Shown here: positions 1 through 8,648 of the stretch, piece after piece | How positions within the stretch are numbered: the first letter of the stretch is position 1 | How the letters are laid out: each line of letters opens with the position of its first letter | Assembly: GCF_000482865.1 (NCBI RefSeq) | Contig: NZ_KI519518.1 | Coordinates: 80,404 to 144,403, forward strand | From: Actinokineospora inagensis DSM 44258 | Lineage (GTDB): Bacteria > Actinomycetota > Actinomycetes > Mycobacteriales > Pseudonocardiaceae | DNA length: 64,000 bases | Reading direction: 5' to 3' | The notes under the pieces: generated by a model | Database searches by the model: none | What the model was told of the DNA's origin: nothing | What the model saw: the letters and a program-made list of their open reading frames with translations, nothing else | Translations under genes and position numbers: made by a program

Positions 1-462
1 GGCTAAAAGGCGGGGCCACTGGAAAGCGTGGCCTTACCCGCCGGCCGGCTTAGGCCACCGCTCCCCCCAAACAAAACAACTTCACCACAACGGGCGGTTG
101 GGATCGGCGGGTTTCGAGGCGCGTGGGGTGGGCTGGCGGCCTTCGTCGATAAGGCGTTGGGTTTGAGGGGTGCGGTGCAGGAGTGGCGCTTCGTCGATGA
201 GGGGTGAGTTCTGTTTTTTTTGGGGGGGCGCTGTGTGAGTTGGTCGTGGTGGGTGTTCTCGTGTGGGTGGGGGTGATGTGAGGGGAGGTGACCCCGGGGT
301 GGAGGAGGTCGTCGCGGGCGAGGGGGCTGACAGGGGTGGCGTTGGGGGTGGGGATCGGGGGAGAAGTCAACCGGGGTCCGGATCTTGCCCTTGCCACGGG
401 GCGGGCGGCGCGCTACGTTGGCGTTACTGCGTAGGGGATAAACAGAGCAGGGGGAGTATCTG
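1..462. other. Non-coding G-rich leader region upstream of the FAD monooxygenase
   Basis: No convincing gene is seen here. Open frames on both strands are low-complexity (Pro/Arg/Thr-rich) and lack a recognisable domain. The plus strand is strongly G-rich, with an unusual T8-G7 run near 216-231. A short inverted repeat, GGCCAC/GTGGCC around an 8-nt loop, lies near 14-35. Two similar short strings beginning CTTCGTCGAT occur near 141 and 188. The last 15 bases hold a purine-rich ribosome-binding site for the gene starting at 463. The stretch could be an intergenic repeat or a decayed gene end. Confidence 0.5.
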
Positions 463-1578
463 ATGCGGTCCGTTTTGATCTCGGGGGCCAGTGTCGCGGG
501 GCCTGCGTTGGCGTACTGGTTGGGGAGGCACGGGTTTGCGGTGACCGTCGTCGAGCGGGCGGAGGGGCCTCGGCGGGGTGGGCAGGCGATTGATGTGCGG
601 GGGGCGGCGCTGAGTGTCGTCGAGTGGATGGGGGTGCGGGACGCGGTCGCGGCGCGGAGTACCGACATGCGGGGGATGTCCTTTGTCGACAGTGAGGGCA
701 CCGAGCTGCACCGCTCGACCGAGGAGACGTTGACCGGGGGGCGGATCGACAGCCCGGACATCGAGATCCTGCGCGACGACCTGGCCGAGATCCTGCTGGG
801 CATCGCGCCCGCCGAGTACGTCTACGGCGACACGATCACCGCCATCGAAGACCGCGGGGACGACGTGCTGGTCACCTTCGAAAACGCGGAGCCGCGCGGG
901 TTCGACCTGGTGGTGGGGGCCGATGGGCTGCACTCCCGGGTGCGGGCGCTGGCCTTCGGCGACGAGGGCGACTACATCCACCACCTCGGGGTCTACCTGG
1001 CCGTGTTCACCATGGACAACATCCTCGGTCTGGACCACTGGCAGACCTACTACCGGACCGAGACCGTGATGGCGGGCATCTACAGCGCCCGCGCCAACAC
1101 CGAGGCGCGCGGTCTGCTCGGGTTCGAGGGGACCGACCTCGGCATCGACCACCGCGACCTGCGGGCCCAGCGGGACGAGCTGACCAAGCGGTTCGACGGG
1201 GCGGGGTGGAAGGTCCAGGAGATGCTCGACGCGATGCTGGTCGCGCCGGACTTCTACTTCGACTCGATGGCGCAGATCAAGATGGACCGGTGGTCGTCCG
1301 GTCGGGTCGCGCTGGTCGGGGACGCGGGCTACTGCGGGTCGCCGATGTCCGGGCAGGGCACGAGCATGGCACTGGTCGGGGCGTACGTGCTGGCGGGTGA
1401 GCTGTCCCGCACCGACGACCACGCGGCCGCGTTCGCCGCGTACGAGGCCAAGATGCGCCCGTTCGTGGAGTTGAATCAGACCCTCGTCGAGCGGATGTCG
1501 GAGCAGGAGCCCAACCACGAGGCGCTCCAGGAGGCGGCGAACGGAATCTCGCTGGAGCGCTACCCGACGACCCGCTAA
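463..1578 (+). CDS. FAD-dependent monooxygenase (PHBH/TetX-like fold)
   Basis: A 371-residue flavoprotein of the aromatic hydroxylase family, expected to use NAD(P)H, O2 and FAD to hydroxylate a small aromatic or polyketide-like substrate in the cytoplasm. The N-terminus has the dinucleotide-binding loop GASVAGPALAYWL (about residues 8-20) ending in an acidic residue after VTVVE. The DG motif GADGLHSRVR lies near 152-161, and the FAD-binding GD motif VGDAGYCGSPMSGQGTS near 285-301. The ATG at 463 has an AGGGGGAG site about 8 nt upstream. The first 250 bp are much richer in GGG and G-ending codons than the rest. The substrate cannot be inferred; the next gene, 12 bp downstream, is probably co-transcribed. 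Confidence 0.85.
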   Translation: MRSVLISGASVAGPALAYWLGRHGFAVTVVERAEGPRRGGQAIDVRGAALSVVEWMGVRDAVAARSTDMRGMSFVDSEGTELHRSTEETLTGGRIDSPDIEILRDDLAEILLGIAPAEYVYGDTITAIEDRGDDVLVTFENAEPRGFDLVVGADGLHSRVRALAFGDEGDYIHHLGVYLAVFTMDNILGLDHWQTYYRTETVMAGIYSARANTEARGLLGFEGTDLGIDHRDLRAQRDELTKRFDGAGWKVQEMLDAMLVAPDFYFDSMAQIKMDRWSSGRVALVGDAGYCGSPMSGQGTSMALVGAYVLAGELSRTDDHAAAFAAYEAKMRPFVELNQTLVERMSEQEPNHEALQEAANGISLERYPTTR

Positions 1579-1590
1579 CGTCCGACAACC

Positions 1591-2331
1591 ATGGACCTCG
1601 CCATCACGACGCTCGCGCGGCGGCCGGACCTGGAGTCCAAGCTCGACGACTTCGACGGTGGCTGGCCGGAGTTCATGAAGCACGACCCGGTGGCCGGGGT
1701 GTACTTCTGGCTCGCCCCGCTGCACTACCCGGAGTACGTCCTGCTCGCCTACGACCGCGACCACCCGGACGAGTTGGTCGCGAAGGGGTTCAGCGTGCCG
1801 TTCCACTGGACCGGGGACGCGCTGCCGGTCGACGGGTGGGACTGGGTGCTGCGGCGGTCGGCCATCGGGCGCGCGTTGGGCGAGGAACCGAACCTGGTGT
1901 CCGCCGTGGAGATCAACGTGCGGACGGACCTGCGTGGGGCGGGTTTGTCGTCGGTCATGCTGGCCGCGCTGCGGGACAACACCCGCGCGCTCGGGTTCGA
2001 CGCGCTGGTCGCCCCGGTCCGGCCGAACGGCAAACCCGACCACCCCGGGGTCCCGATGGCCGACTACGTGACGTGGACCCGCGACGACGGGTTGCCGGTC
2101 GACCCGTGGCTGCGGGTCCACGTGCGCGCGGGCGGGGTGGTCGAGTCGGTCGCCACCCGGTCGATGGCGATCGCGGGGACGCTCGCCGAGTGGCGGGAGT
2201 GGACCGGGCTGCCGTTCGACCGGACCGGATCCGTGCTGGTCCCCGGGGCCTTGGTGCCGGTGCACTGCGACGTCGAGCACGACCACGCCGTCTACGTGGA
2301 GCCGAACGTGTGGATTCGCCACAAGACGTGA
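1591..2331 (+). CDS. GNAT-like N-acetyltransferase family protein
   Basis: A 246-residue soluble protein following the monooxygenase by 12 bp. The middle section reads VEINVRTDLRGAGLSSVML (about residues 110-128), resembling the beta4/alpha3 acetyl-CoA pyrophosphate-binding motif of GNAT enzymes (R-x-x-G-x-S/A). The C-terminal third is less typical and the rest has no motif I recognise. A GNAT-type acyltransferase is therefore likely but the substrate is unknown. No strong ribosome-binding site precedes the ATG, which fits translation coupled to the upstream gene. Confidence 0.6.
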   Translation: MDLAITTLARRPDLESKLDDFDGGWPEFMKHDPVAGVYFWLAPLHYPEYVLLAYDRDHPDELVAKGFSVPFHWTGDALPVDGWDWVLRRSAIGRALGEEPNLVSAVEINVRTDLRGAGLSSVMLAALRDNTRALGFDALVAPVRPNGKPDHPGVPMADYVTWTRDDGLPVDPWLRVHVRAGGVVESVATRSMAIAGTLAEWREWTGLPFDRTGSVLVPGALVPVHCDVEHDHAVYVEPNVWIRHKT

Positions 2332-2377
2332 CGATCCCCTCACCGCCCGCCCGGTCCGGATCGGTGAAGATGGACCG

Positions 2378-3250
2378 ATGGCGACAGTCGCGGAGTGGAT
2401 CGAGGGCGCCCGGGTGCGCACCCTGCCGAACTCGGTGGCCCCGGTGTTGGTCGGCGCGGGCACGGCCGCCGCGGTCGGCGCGTTCTCCTGGGTCCGCTCG
2501 CTGCTCGCCCTGGTGGTGTCGCTGGCCCTGCAGGTCGGGGTGAACTACGCCAACGACTACTCCGACGGGGTGCGCGGCACCGACGCCGTCCGGGTCGGAC
2601 CGTTGCGGCTGGTCGGTTCCGGCGCCGCCGCTCCGGGCACGGTGAAGGCGGCCGCGTTCGCCTGCTTCGGTCTCGGCGCGGTGGCCGGGCTGCTGCTGGT
2701 GTCGCTGTCCGGGCACTGGTGGCTGGTGGCGATCGGCGCGGCCTGCATCGCGGGCGCCTGGTTCTACACCGGCGGCGAACGCCCCTACGGCTACTCGGGG
2801 TGGGGCGAGGCGGCCGTGTTCCTGTTCTTCGGCCTCGTCGCCGTGCTCGGCACCGAGTACGTGCAGGCCGACAAGGTCACCTGGCTGGGTGTCGCGGGCG
2901 CTGTCGCGATGGGGTCGTTCTCGGCGGCCGTGCTCGTGGCGAACAACCTGCGCGACGTGCCGACCGACCGGGTCGCGGGCAAGAACACGATGGCGGTGCG
3001 GCTCGGCGAGGCCCGAACCCGTGTCCTGTACCAGGTTCTGGTGTCCGTCCCCTTCGTCGTGACGGTGGTCGCCGCCGTGCACACGCCGGTCGCGCTGGTC
3101 GGTCTGCTCGCCGCCGTCTTCATCGGCCCGTCGTCGCGGCGGGTGGCGCGCGGTGACGTGGGCCTGGCGTTGATCCCCGTGCTGAAGGAAACCGGCCTGG
3201 CGATGCTGACCTGGGCCGTGGCCACCGCCGTCGCGGTCGGGCTCGGCTAG
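2378..3250 (+). CDS. menA: 1,4-dihydroxy-2-naphthoate polyprenyltransferase (MenA)
   Basis: Joins the polyprenyl chain to 1,4-dihydroxy-2-naphthoate, the membrane step of menaquinone synthesis. The 290-residue protein is hydrophobic, with about eight membrane segments. It carries both UbiA-family Asp-rich motifs: [14 protein letters not shown] near residues 55-68 (prenyl diphosphate and Mg binding) and [16 protein letters not shown] near 189-204. The N-terminal stretch [21 protein letters not shown] is characteristic of actinobacterial MenA. Length is normal. Its stop overlaps by 3 bp the stop of the convergent gene at 3247. Confidence 0.95.
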   Translation: MATVAEWIEGARVRTLPNSVAPVLVGAGTAAAVGAFSWVRSLLALVVSLALQVGVNYANDYSDGVRGTDAVRVGPLRLVGSGAAAPGTVKAAAFACFGLGAVAGLLLVSLSGHWWLVAIGAACIAGAWFYTGGERPYGYSGWGEAAVFLFFGLVAVLGTEYVQADKVTWLGVAGAVAMGSFSAAVLVANNLRDVPTDRVAGKNTMAVRLGEARTRVLYQVLVSVPFVVTVVAAVHTPVALVGLLAAVFIGPSSRRVARGDVGLALIPVLKETGLAMLTWAVATAVAVGLG

Positions 3251-4338
3251 CCGTTCCAAGTACCGGTGGCCAGGAACTCGTCCAGCACCGCGTGGTATGG
3301 GGTCGTATCGATCCCTTGCGCGGCAAGCCATTCGTCGTCGTAGTAGGTGTGCGAGTACCGCTCGCCACCGTCGCACAGCAGCGTGACGACGCTACCGGTG
3401 GTCCCGGCCGCCTTCAGCTCCGCGACGATCTCGAAGGCGCCCCACAGGTTCGTCCCGGTCGACCCGCCGACCCGGCGGCCGAGCACCCGCTCCACCCGGC
3501 GGATCACCGCGATCGACGCCGCGTCCGGCACCTTGATCATCCGATCGATGACCTGGCCGAGGAACGACGGCTCCACCCGCGGCCGCCCGATGCCCTCGAT
3601 CCGCGACCCGCGGCACCCGGTCAACCCGGGTTCGGTGTCCCGCCAGGCGTCGAAGAACACCGAGTTCTCCGGGTCGACCACGGCCAGCCGGGTGGTCAGC
3701 CTGCGGTACCGGGTGTAGCGGCCGATGGTCGCGCTCGTCCCGCCGGTGCCCGCGCCGACCACCACCCACGCCGGTTCCGGGTCCGGTTCGAGCGCCATCT
3801 GGTCGAAGATCGACTGGGCGATGTTGTTGTTGCCCCGCCAGTCGGTGGCCCGCTCGGCGTGGGTGAACTGGTCGATGAAGTGCCCGCCCAACTCGGCCGC
3901 CAGGTCCCGGGACGCCGCGTAGATCCGGGTGGGCTCGTCCACGAAGTGACATCGGCCACCCTGCCGCTCGATCAGGGCGATCTTCTCCGGGCTGGTGGTG
4001 CGCGGCATGACGGCGATAAAAGGCAGACCCAACATCCGGGCGAAGTACGCCTCGGACACGGCCGTCGACCCGGACGACGCCTCGATCACCGGGGTGCCTT
4101 CCACGATCCAGCCGTTGCACAACGCGTACAGGAACAGCGACCTGGCCAACCGGTGCTTGAGCGAGCCAGTGGGGTGGGTTGACTCGTCCTTGAGGTAGAG
4201 CCGCACGCCCCACTCGGCGGGAAGCGGGAACGGGAGCAGGTGGGTGTCGGCGCTGCGGTTCGCGTCGGCCTCGATCACGCGCACGGCCTCGCACACCCAC
4301 GCCCGGGTCTTGTCGCTGCACCGATCCACGGCAGTCAT
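3247..4338 (-). CDS. PLP-dependent cysteine synthase-family enzyme (Cds1-like)
   Basis: A 363-residue fold-type II PLP enzyme. The PLP lysine lies in [14 protein letters not shown] (about residues 56-69); the substrate loop is [13 protein letters not shown] (about 84-96), and the phosphate-binding glycine loop is [14 protein letters not shown] (about 187-200). It is longer at the C-terminus than CysK/CysM and resembles mycobacterial Cds1, an L-cysteine desulfhydrase releasing H2S, pyruvate and ammonia. Cysteine synthase activity cannot be excluded from sequence. It is monocistronic and convergent with menA. Confidence 0.75.
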   Translation of the reverse strand: MTAVDRCSDKTRAWVCEAVRVIEADANRSADTHLLPFPLPAEWGVRLYLKDESTHPTGSLKHRLARSLFLYALCNGWIVEGTPVIEASSGSTAVSEAYFARMLGLPFIAVMPRTTSPEKIALIERQGGRCHFVDEPTRIYAASRDLAAELGGHFIDQFTHAERATDWRGNNNIAQSIFDQMALEPDPEPAWVVVGAGTGGTSATIGRYTRYRRLTTRLAVVDPENSVFFDAWRDTEPGLTGCRGSRIEGIGRPRVEPSFLGQVIDRMIKVPDAASIAVIRRVERVLGRRVGGSTGTNLWGAFEIVAELKAAGTTGSVVTLLCDGGERYSHTYYDDEWLAAQGIDTTPYHAVLDEFLATGTWNG

Positions 4339-4387
4339 GTACCAACATTAACGCCGAGCTGCGACTACGCCACCCGTCGATCGGGTG

Positions 4388-4690
4388 CTACAGCTCACCG
4401 CGCAACTGCGCGCGCAACCGGTCGCGCTCGGCATTGCGGGTCGCGTGCCGGGCGGCCAATCCGGCGGTGATCCGGCTGTTCAGGCCGCGGAACAGCAACA
4501 CCCCCAGCGGGAACCCGGCCACCAGGCCGACGGCCACCGCGACCAGCAGCGGGATGTCGAACAGCACCAGCACCCAGGCCACCGCCGCCACCAGAACCAC
4601 CCGCAGCGCGGTGTAGAGCGCCAGGTCACGGCCGAGGTGACCGTCCGGGCGCCGCTCGGTCTCCGCCTCGGGAAGGGCTGCCTCGTCCAC
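4388..4690 (-). CDS. DUF4229 small membrane protein
   Basis: A 100-residue protein with two adjacent membrane segments (about residues 27-45 and 47-65) and a charged Arg-rich C-terminal tail. The sequence LGRDLALYTALRVVLV and the spacing match the actinobacterial DUF4229 family, of unknown function. It lies 9 bp downstream of the Lrp-type regulator gene on the same strand and is probably co-transcribed with it. Confidence 0.75.
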   Translation of the reverse strand: MDEAALPEAETERRPDGHLGRDLALYTALRVVLVAAVAWVLVLFDIPLLVAVAVGLVAGFPLGVLLFRGLNSRITAGLAARHATRNAERDRLRAQLRGEL

Positions 4691-4699
4691 GCCCCGAGG

Positions 4700-5161
4700 T
4701 TACCCCTCGTCCTCCTCGGTCACCGGGTTCGGCCTGCCCTCGAACCGGGTGGACAACACGACCGTCGACCGGGTCCGCGCCACCCCCTTGATCCGGCGCA
4801 ACCGGCCGAGCGCGCGCTCCAGGTCGTCCACTGTGGCCACCCGCACCTTGACCACGAACGCCTCGTCACCGGCCACCCGGTAGCACGACTCGACCTCGGC
4901 CAACTCCCCCAGCGCGTCGGCCACCTCCTCGTCGTCCGCGGTGTCCGTGGGGTGGATGCTGACCAGGGCGGTGACCCCGAGACCAACCGCCCTCGGGTCG
5001 ACCTGGGCGTGGTAGCCGGTGATCACCCCGGAGGACTCCAACTTGCCGACGCGCTCGTGCACGGCCGAGGCGGAGAGACCGACCTGGCGACCGAGATCGG
5101 CGTAGGTGACCCGGCCGTTGGTGCGCAGCGCGGCGATGATGCGGCGATCGACAGTGTCCAC
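4700..5161 (-). CDS. Lrp/AsnC family transcriptional regulator
   Basis: About 153 residues from the GTG at 5161; a TTG at 5170 is an alternative start. The N-terminal HTH reads RIIAALRTNGRVTYADLGRQ followed by VGLSASAVHERVGKLE, and the C-terminal RAM ligand-binding/oligomerisation domain contains GVTALVSIHP and FVVKVRVATVDDLERAL. Such proteins form octamers that sense amino acids or related metabolites. It faces away from bldC across a 157-bp gap. The regulated pathway is not evident. Confidence 0.85.
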   Translation of the reverse strand: MDTVDRRIIAALRTNGRVTYADLGRQVGLSASAVHERVGKLESSGVITGYHAQVDPRAVGLGVTALVSIHPTDTADDEEVADALGELAEVESCYRVAGDEAFVVKVRVATVDDLERALGRLRRIKGVARTRSTVVLSTRFEGRPNPVTEEDEG

Positions 5162-5318
5162 GGGGGGCAAGCGTACGGCGTGCGCAAACCCTGTCCGAAC
5201 CGGCCGTTTTGTCCCTTACTACCTCTTTACCATCAGCCAACCGTTCGAGTACCCGATGGTCGAAGTGCCACGATGCTCCTGTTTCACCCCTGATCGACCG
5301 GACCCCAAGGAGGCCGCG

Positions 5319-5525
5319 ATGACCGTCGCGCACGTCGGAGAACGGCTGTTGACCCCGGGCGAGGTCGCCGCCCTGTTCCGGGTCGACCCCAAGACGGTGA
5401 CCCGCTGGGCCACCGCCGGTCGGATCGGCTCCATCCGCACCCCGGGCGGACACCGCCGCTTCCGCGAGTCCGAGGTGAAGACCCTGCTCGCCGAGTTGAC
5501 CACCGAGGCGACCGAGTCCAACTGA
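5319..5525 (+). CDS. bldC: BldC, MerR-like developmental DNA-binding protein
   Basis: A 68-residue protein consisting almost entirely of a MerR-type winged helix-turn-helix: LTPGEVAALFRVDPKTVTRW, then ATAGRIGSIRTPGGHRRFRE. The sequence and size match BldC of Streptomyces and its orthologues, which bind direct repeats cooperatively and control the timing of development. The ATG at 5319 follows an AAGGAGG site at 5308-5314, so longer in-frame starts were discarded. It is monocistronic. Confidence 0.93.
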   Translation: MTVAHVGERLLTPGEVAALFRVDPKTVTRWATAGRIGSIRTPGGHRRFRESEVKTLLAELTTEATESN

Positions 5526-5714
5526 GTCGACTTCTCCCGCCACCCGCCCCCACTTCCCCACCCGGCATCGTTCCCGGCTTGGCAGGGCACGTTCCGGCGC
5601 CGTCCCCGGCCTGGCGGGTCCGGGGCTTCGGTTGTCGGGTACGCCTCCCGGGTCCCCGGAAGGCGGCTAACCTCGATGGCTCGGACACGGGTCCGGGTTC
5701 GGAGGGTGGCACCC

Positions 5715-5906
5715 ATGCTCTACCTGCTCGCCGCGGTCGGTGCGATCACCGTGGCCGTCCTGCTCTGGCGGGCGTTCGGCCCGCGCACCGCCGGTGTGGC
5801 GCAGCGCCGCGGGCCGGTGGTGGCCCCGGACGACGACCCGGAGTTCCTCCGCGGTCTGGAGAAGTTCCGCCGCCGGGACGACGGTGACGACCCGCCGCCG
5901 AAGTAG
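5715..5906 (+). CDS. Small single-pass membrane protein
   Basis: About 63 residues: an N-terminal hydrophobic segment (MLYLLAAVGAITVAVLLW) followed by a charged cytoplasmic tail containing APDDDPEFLRGLEKFRRR. The ATG at 5715 has a GGAGG site 9 nt upstream (5701-5705), favouring it over the longer frame from 5676. Similar short proteins with a PDDDPxFL tail occur widely in actinobacteria; the function is unknown to me. It converges with the gene ending at 5957. Confidence 0.7.
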   Translation: MLYLLAAVGAITVAVLLWRAFGPRTAGVAQRRGPVVAPDDDPEFLRGLEKFRRRDDGDDPPPK

Positions 5907-5919
5907 CACCGGGCGCACG

Positions 5920-5950
5920 CCCAGCTCAGCCGGGAGTCGGCCGAGCTGGG
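5920..5950. terminator. Bidirectional hairpin between convergent genes
   Basis: Arms CCCAGCTC (5920-5927) and GAGCTGGG (5943-5950), extended inward by GCCG/CGGC with small bulges. It sits in the 50-bp gap between two convergent stop codons, with no T-tract, as is common in high-GC actinobacteria. Confidence 0.6.
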
Positions 5951-5956
5951 CCGGGC

Positions 5957-7561
5957 TCAGCGGGGGCGCGGGCCGCCCGCGAAGTCGTCGGCCACGGTGG
6001 CGGCCATCTCCAGCAGCGCCAACCTGGTCTCCGCGGCCAACCGCTCCAGTTCGATCTCCGCGCCCTCTTCCAGGTGCGGGTCGAACGGGATGCGGCACAC
6101 CGCGCGGCAGCGGGCGCCGAAGTGCTGGGCCAGCTTGTCCAGGTCGACCGAGCCCGACTTCGGCCGCACCGAGTTGATCACCGCGACCGAACGGGACACC
6201 AGCGCGCGGTAGCCGTGCGCGTCCAACCAGTCCAGCGTCGCCGACGCGCTGCGGGCGCCGTCGACCGAACCGGACGACACGATCACCAGCGAGTCGGCCA
6301 AGTCGAGCACGCCCTTCATCGCCGAGTGCATCAAACCGGTGCCGCAGTCGGTGAGCACGATGTTGTAGAAGTGCTCCAGCAGCGACACCGTGCGCCGGTA
6401 GTCGTCCTCGCTGAACGCCTCCGACACGGCCGGGTCCTGCTCGCTGGCCAACACCTCCAGCCTGCTCGGGCCCTGCGAGGTGTACGCCCGGATGTCGCTG
6501 TACCGGCGGATCCGGCCCGCGTCGCGCAGCAGGTGCCGGACGGTGGCGGTGGTCTCCAACGGGATCTTCTGGCTCAGCGTGCCGCGGTCCGGGTTGGCGT
6601 CGACCGCGATGACCCGGTCGCCGCGCAGCGACGAGAAGGTCGAGCCGAGGGTGGTGGTCGTGGTGGTCTTGCCCACCCCGCCCTTCAGGCTCAACATGGC
6701 GATCTTGTAGCACCCGCGCAGCGGCTGGTTGACCCGGGCGATCAGCTCCCGCCTGCGGATCTCCGCCGGGCTCTCGCCGACGTTGATCAGCCGACCGCTG
6801 GCCACGTACACCGCCTTGCGCCAGCCCGACTGCGGCGTCCGCCTGGTCTGCTTGAGCAACCGCGCCGACGACAGCTCCTCGCCGTGCTGGCTGCCCGGGT
6901 CGGCGTAGTAGCCGACCTGGTGCGGGCCGGTGCTGGCGGGGTTGGGCGCGTACGGGTTCTGCGGCGGCACCGGCCCCGGCGGCGGGAACTGCTGCATCGG
7001 CGGCGGGTACTGGTGCCCCGGCGGACCACCCACCGGCCTGCCCGCGTGCGCCTGAGCGGGATGCGGCTGACCCGCGTACTGCTGACCGGGGTGTTGCTGG
7101 GCCGGGTGCTGTTGGGGCGAGTGCTGTTGGGCCGGGTGCTGCTGGACAGCCTGGTGGACGGGGTGCGGCTGGTTCGCCTGCGGCTGGTTGGGGATGAGCT
7201 GGTGCGGGCCGGACTGCGCCGGGTGCGGCGCCCGCGCGTGCGGCGGCGCTCCGGGTACTCCAGGCGCTCCCTGCGGCCCGCCCGCCTGCCCGTGCTGACC
7301 CGGGTGCCCGTGCTGACCCGGCTGGTGCACCGGCGGCCTGCCGTGCTGCGGCGGCTCGGGGGCGGGCGGCGCGTACAGGTCGGTCTGGTCCGGCGACTGC
7401 TCGGCGGGCGCGGACTCGGCGGAGTCGGTGCCCGCCTCCTCGGCCAGGTGCGACTCGGCCAGCTCCGGCGCCGGACCGAAGTCGGGGGTCGGTTGCCCGG
7501 TGGGCTCGGGCACCACCGGCGGCCGCCAGGCCGCCTCGGACTCGTCATGGCGTCCAGTCAC
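5957..7561 (-). CDS. MinD/ParA-type P-loop ATPase with long Pro/Gln-rich N-terminus
   Basis: A 534-residue protein. Residues 1 to about 230 are disordered and rich in Pro, Gln, His and Gly, including a run of HPAQQ/HPGQQ-like pentads encoded by 15-bp repeats. The C-terminal 250 residues are a MinD/ParA-like ATPase with deviant Walker A KGGVGKTTTTTT (about 292-303), a Walker A'-like AVDANPDRGTL and VLTDCGTGL as Walker B. The layout resembles EspI-type proteins linked to type VII secretion, but no ESX component is nearby. A role in protein or DNA localisation is inference. The next upstream gene unit (ccsB) ends in a terminator, so this gene probably has its own promoter in 7562-7613. Confidence 0.8.
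   Translation of the reverse strand: MTGRHDESEAAWRPPVVPEPTGQPTPDFGPAPELAESHLAEEAGTDSAESAPAEQSPDQTDLYAPPAPEPPQHGRPPVHQPGQHGHPGQHGQAGGPQGAPGVPGAPPHARAPHPAQSGPHQLIPNQPQANQPHPVHQAVQQHPAQQHSPQQHPAQQHPGQQYAGQPHPAQAHAGRPVGGPPGHQYPPPMQQFPPPGPVPPQNPYAPNPASTGPHQVGYYADPGSQHGEELSSARLLKQTRRTPQSGWRKAVYVASGRLINVGESPAEIRRRELIARVNQPLRGCYKIAMLSLKGGVGKTTTTTTLGSTFSSLRGDRVIAVDANPDRGTLSQKIPLETTATVRHLLRDAGRIRRYSDIRAYTSQGPSRLEVLASEQDPAVSEAFSEDDYRRTVSLLEHFYNIVLTDCGTGLMHSAMKGVLDLADSLVIVSSGSVDGARSASATLDWLDAHGYRALVSRSVAVINSVRPKSGSVDLDKLAQHFGARCRAVCRIPFDPHLEEGAEIELERLAAETRLALLEMAATVADDFAGGPRPR
7085..7150 (-). repeat. In-frame 15-bp repeats in the disordered region of the MinD-like ATPase gene
   Basis: About four imperfect copies of a 15-bp unit (plus-strand form close to TGCTGTTGGGCCGGG) encode the QQHPA/QQHPG/QQHSP pentads. 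The unit is a multiple of three, so copy-number change would keep the frame. Confidence 0.6.
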
Positions 7562-7613
7562 CCGTGCGACCCTCCCGCGAACTCGCGACCCTGTGATGGC
7601 GACGGTAGTCGCT

Positions 7614-7648
7614 CACCGCGTCCCCCACCGAAACGGGGTGACGCGGTG
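7614..7648 (-). terminator. Terminator after ccsB
   Basis: Perfect 9-bp arms CACCGCGTC (7614-7622) and GACGCGGTG (7640-7648) with a further inner CCCC/GGGG pairing. It lies 38 bp beyond the ccsB stop and before the MinD-like gene, so it probably ends the long haem/cytochrome transcript. Confidence 0.7.
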
Positions 7649-7685
7649 TGCACGGGCAAGAGCAGGTGAGAGGGCCTGCGGGTGA

Positions 7686-8648
7686 CTACTTGGCGTACGA
7701 GTGCAGGCCCGCGATCACCAGGTTGATGAAGAACAGGTTGAACACGATCAGCCCGAAGGCCACCGAGTTGATGACCGCGGCCCGACTGCCCCGCCACCCG
7801 GCGGTCGCCCGGGAGTGCAGGTACCCGGCGTAGACGACCCAGGCCACGAAGGCCACCGTCTCCTTCGGGTCCCAGCCCCAGAACCGGCCCCAGGCCGACT
7901 CGGCCCAGATCGCGCCGCAGATGATCCCGAACGTGTAGATCGGGAAGGCGAAGATCGTGGTGCGGTAGGCGAGCCGGTCCAGCGAGTCGGCCTCGGGCAG
8001 CCGCGGGCCGAGCTTGGCGAACCGGGCCGGGTCGCCGTCGTGCGCGACCCGCACCAGGTAGAGCAGGCTGACCACGCCGGGCACCAGCAGCAGGCCGCTG
8101 GACAGGATCGCCGCCGACACGTGGATGACCAGCCAGTACGACTGCAGCGCGGGCTGGACCGGGGCGGCGGCGGTGTAGAGCGCGGTGCCGCCGAGGAACA
8201 TCAGGATCACGACCGGGGTCAGCACGAACGCGCCGAGTCTGCGCACGTCGAACTTGCGCAGCAGCACCAGCCAGGTCACGACGGCCACAAGCATCGCCGA
8301 GGCGCCGTACTCGTACATGTTGCCCCAGGGCGCCCGGTGCGTCGCGACCCCGCGCAGCGCCACCGACGACAGGTGCAGCAGCGCGCCGAGGACGGTCAGC
8401 GCGACCGCCATCCGCCCGAACCGCTCGGGCCGGTCCGGTGCGCTGGGCTTGTCGATGCGGCCGATCTTGGGCGTCGGGTCGACCGGGGCGCCCGCCCCGA
8501 CCAGTTCCCGCGCGACCCCCTCGGACTTCTTCGCGCGGCGGGTGAACGCCTGCTCGAAGGTGTACAGGACCATGGCGAACACGTAGACGAGCGCGGCGGC
8601 GCCGTAGAGCCAGTCGCTGTAGTTGGCCAGCGTCTCGTTGACCGGCAT
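7686..8648 (-). CDS. ccsB: Cytochrome c biogenesis protein CcsB/CcsA (haem handling)
   Basis: With ResB forms the System II cytochrome c synthase, which carries haem across the membrane and attaches it to apocytochrome CXXCH motifs. The 320-residue protein has about eight membrane segments and the haem-binding WWD-type motif WGRFWGWDPKETVAFVAW (about residues 250-267), with conserved histidines on either side. An N-terminal segment (YSDWLYGAAALVYVFAMVLY) precedes a soluble linker. Its start abuts the resB stop, indicating coupled translation. Confidence 0.93.
   Translation of the reverse strand: MPVNETLANYSDWLYGAAALVYVFAMVLYTFEQAFTRRAKKSEGVARELVGAGAPVDPTPKIGRIDKPSAPDRPERFGRMAVALTVLGALLHLSSVALRGVATHRAPWGNMYEYGASAMLVAVVTWLVLLRKFDVRRLGAFVLTPVVILMFLGGTALYTAAAPVQPALQSYWLVIHVSAAILSSGLLLVPGVVSLLYLVRVAHDGDPARFAKLGPRLPEADSLDRLAYRTTIFAFPIYTFGIICGAIWAESAWGRFWGWDPKETVAFVAWVVYAGYLHSRATAGWRGSRAAVINSVAFGLIVFNLFFINLVIAGLHSYAK

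Noticed and set aside
3-803. 266-residue minus-strand open frame over the left edge
   Set aside because: Pro/Arg/Ser-rich and antisense to the start of the FAD monooxygenase; no domain and typical of high-GC shadow frames.
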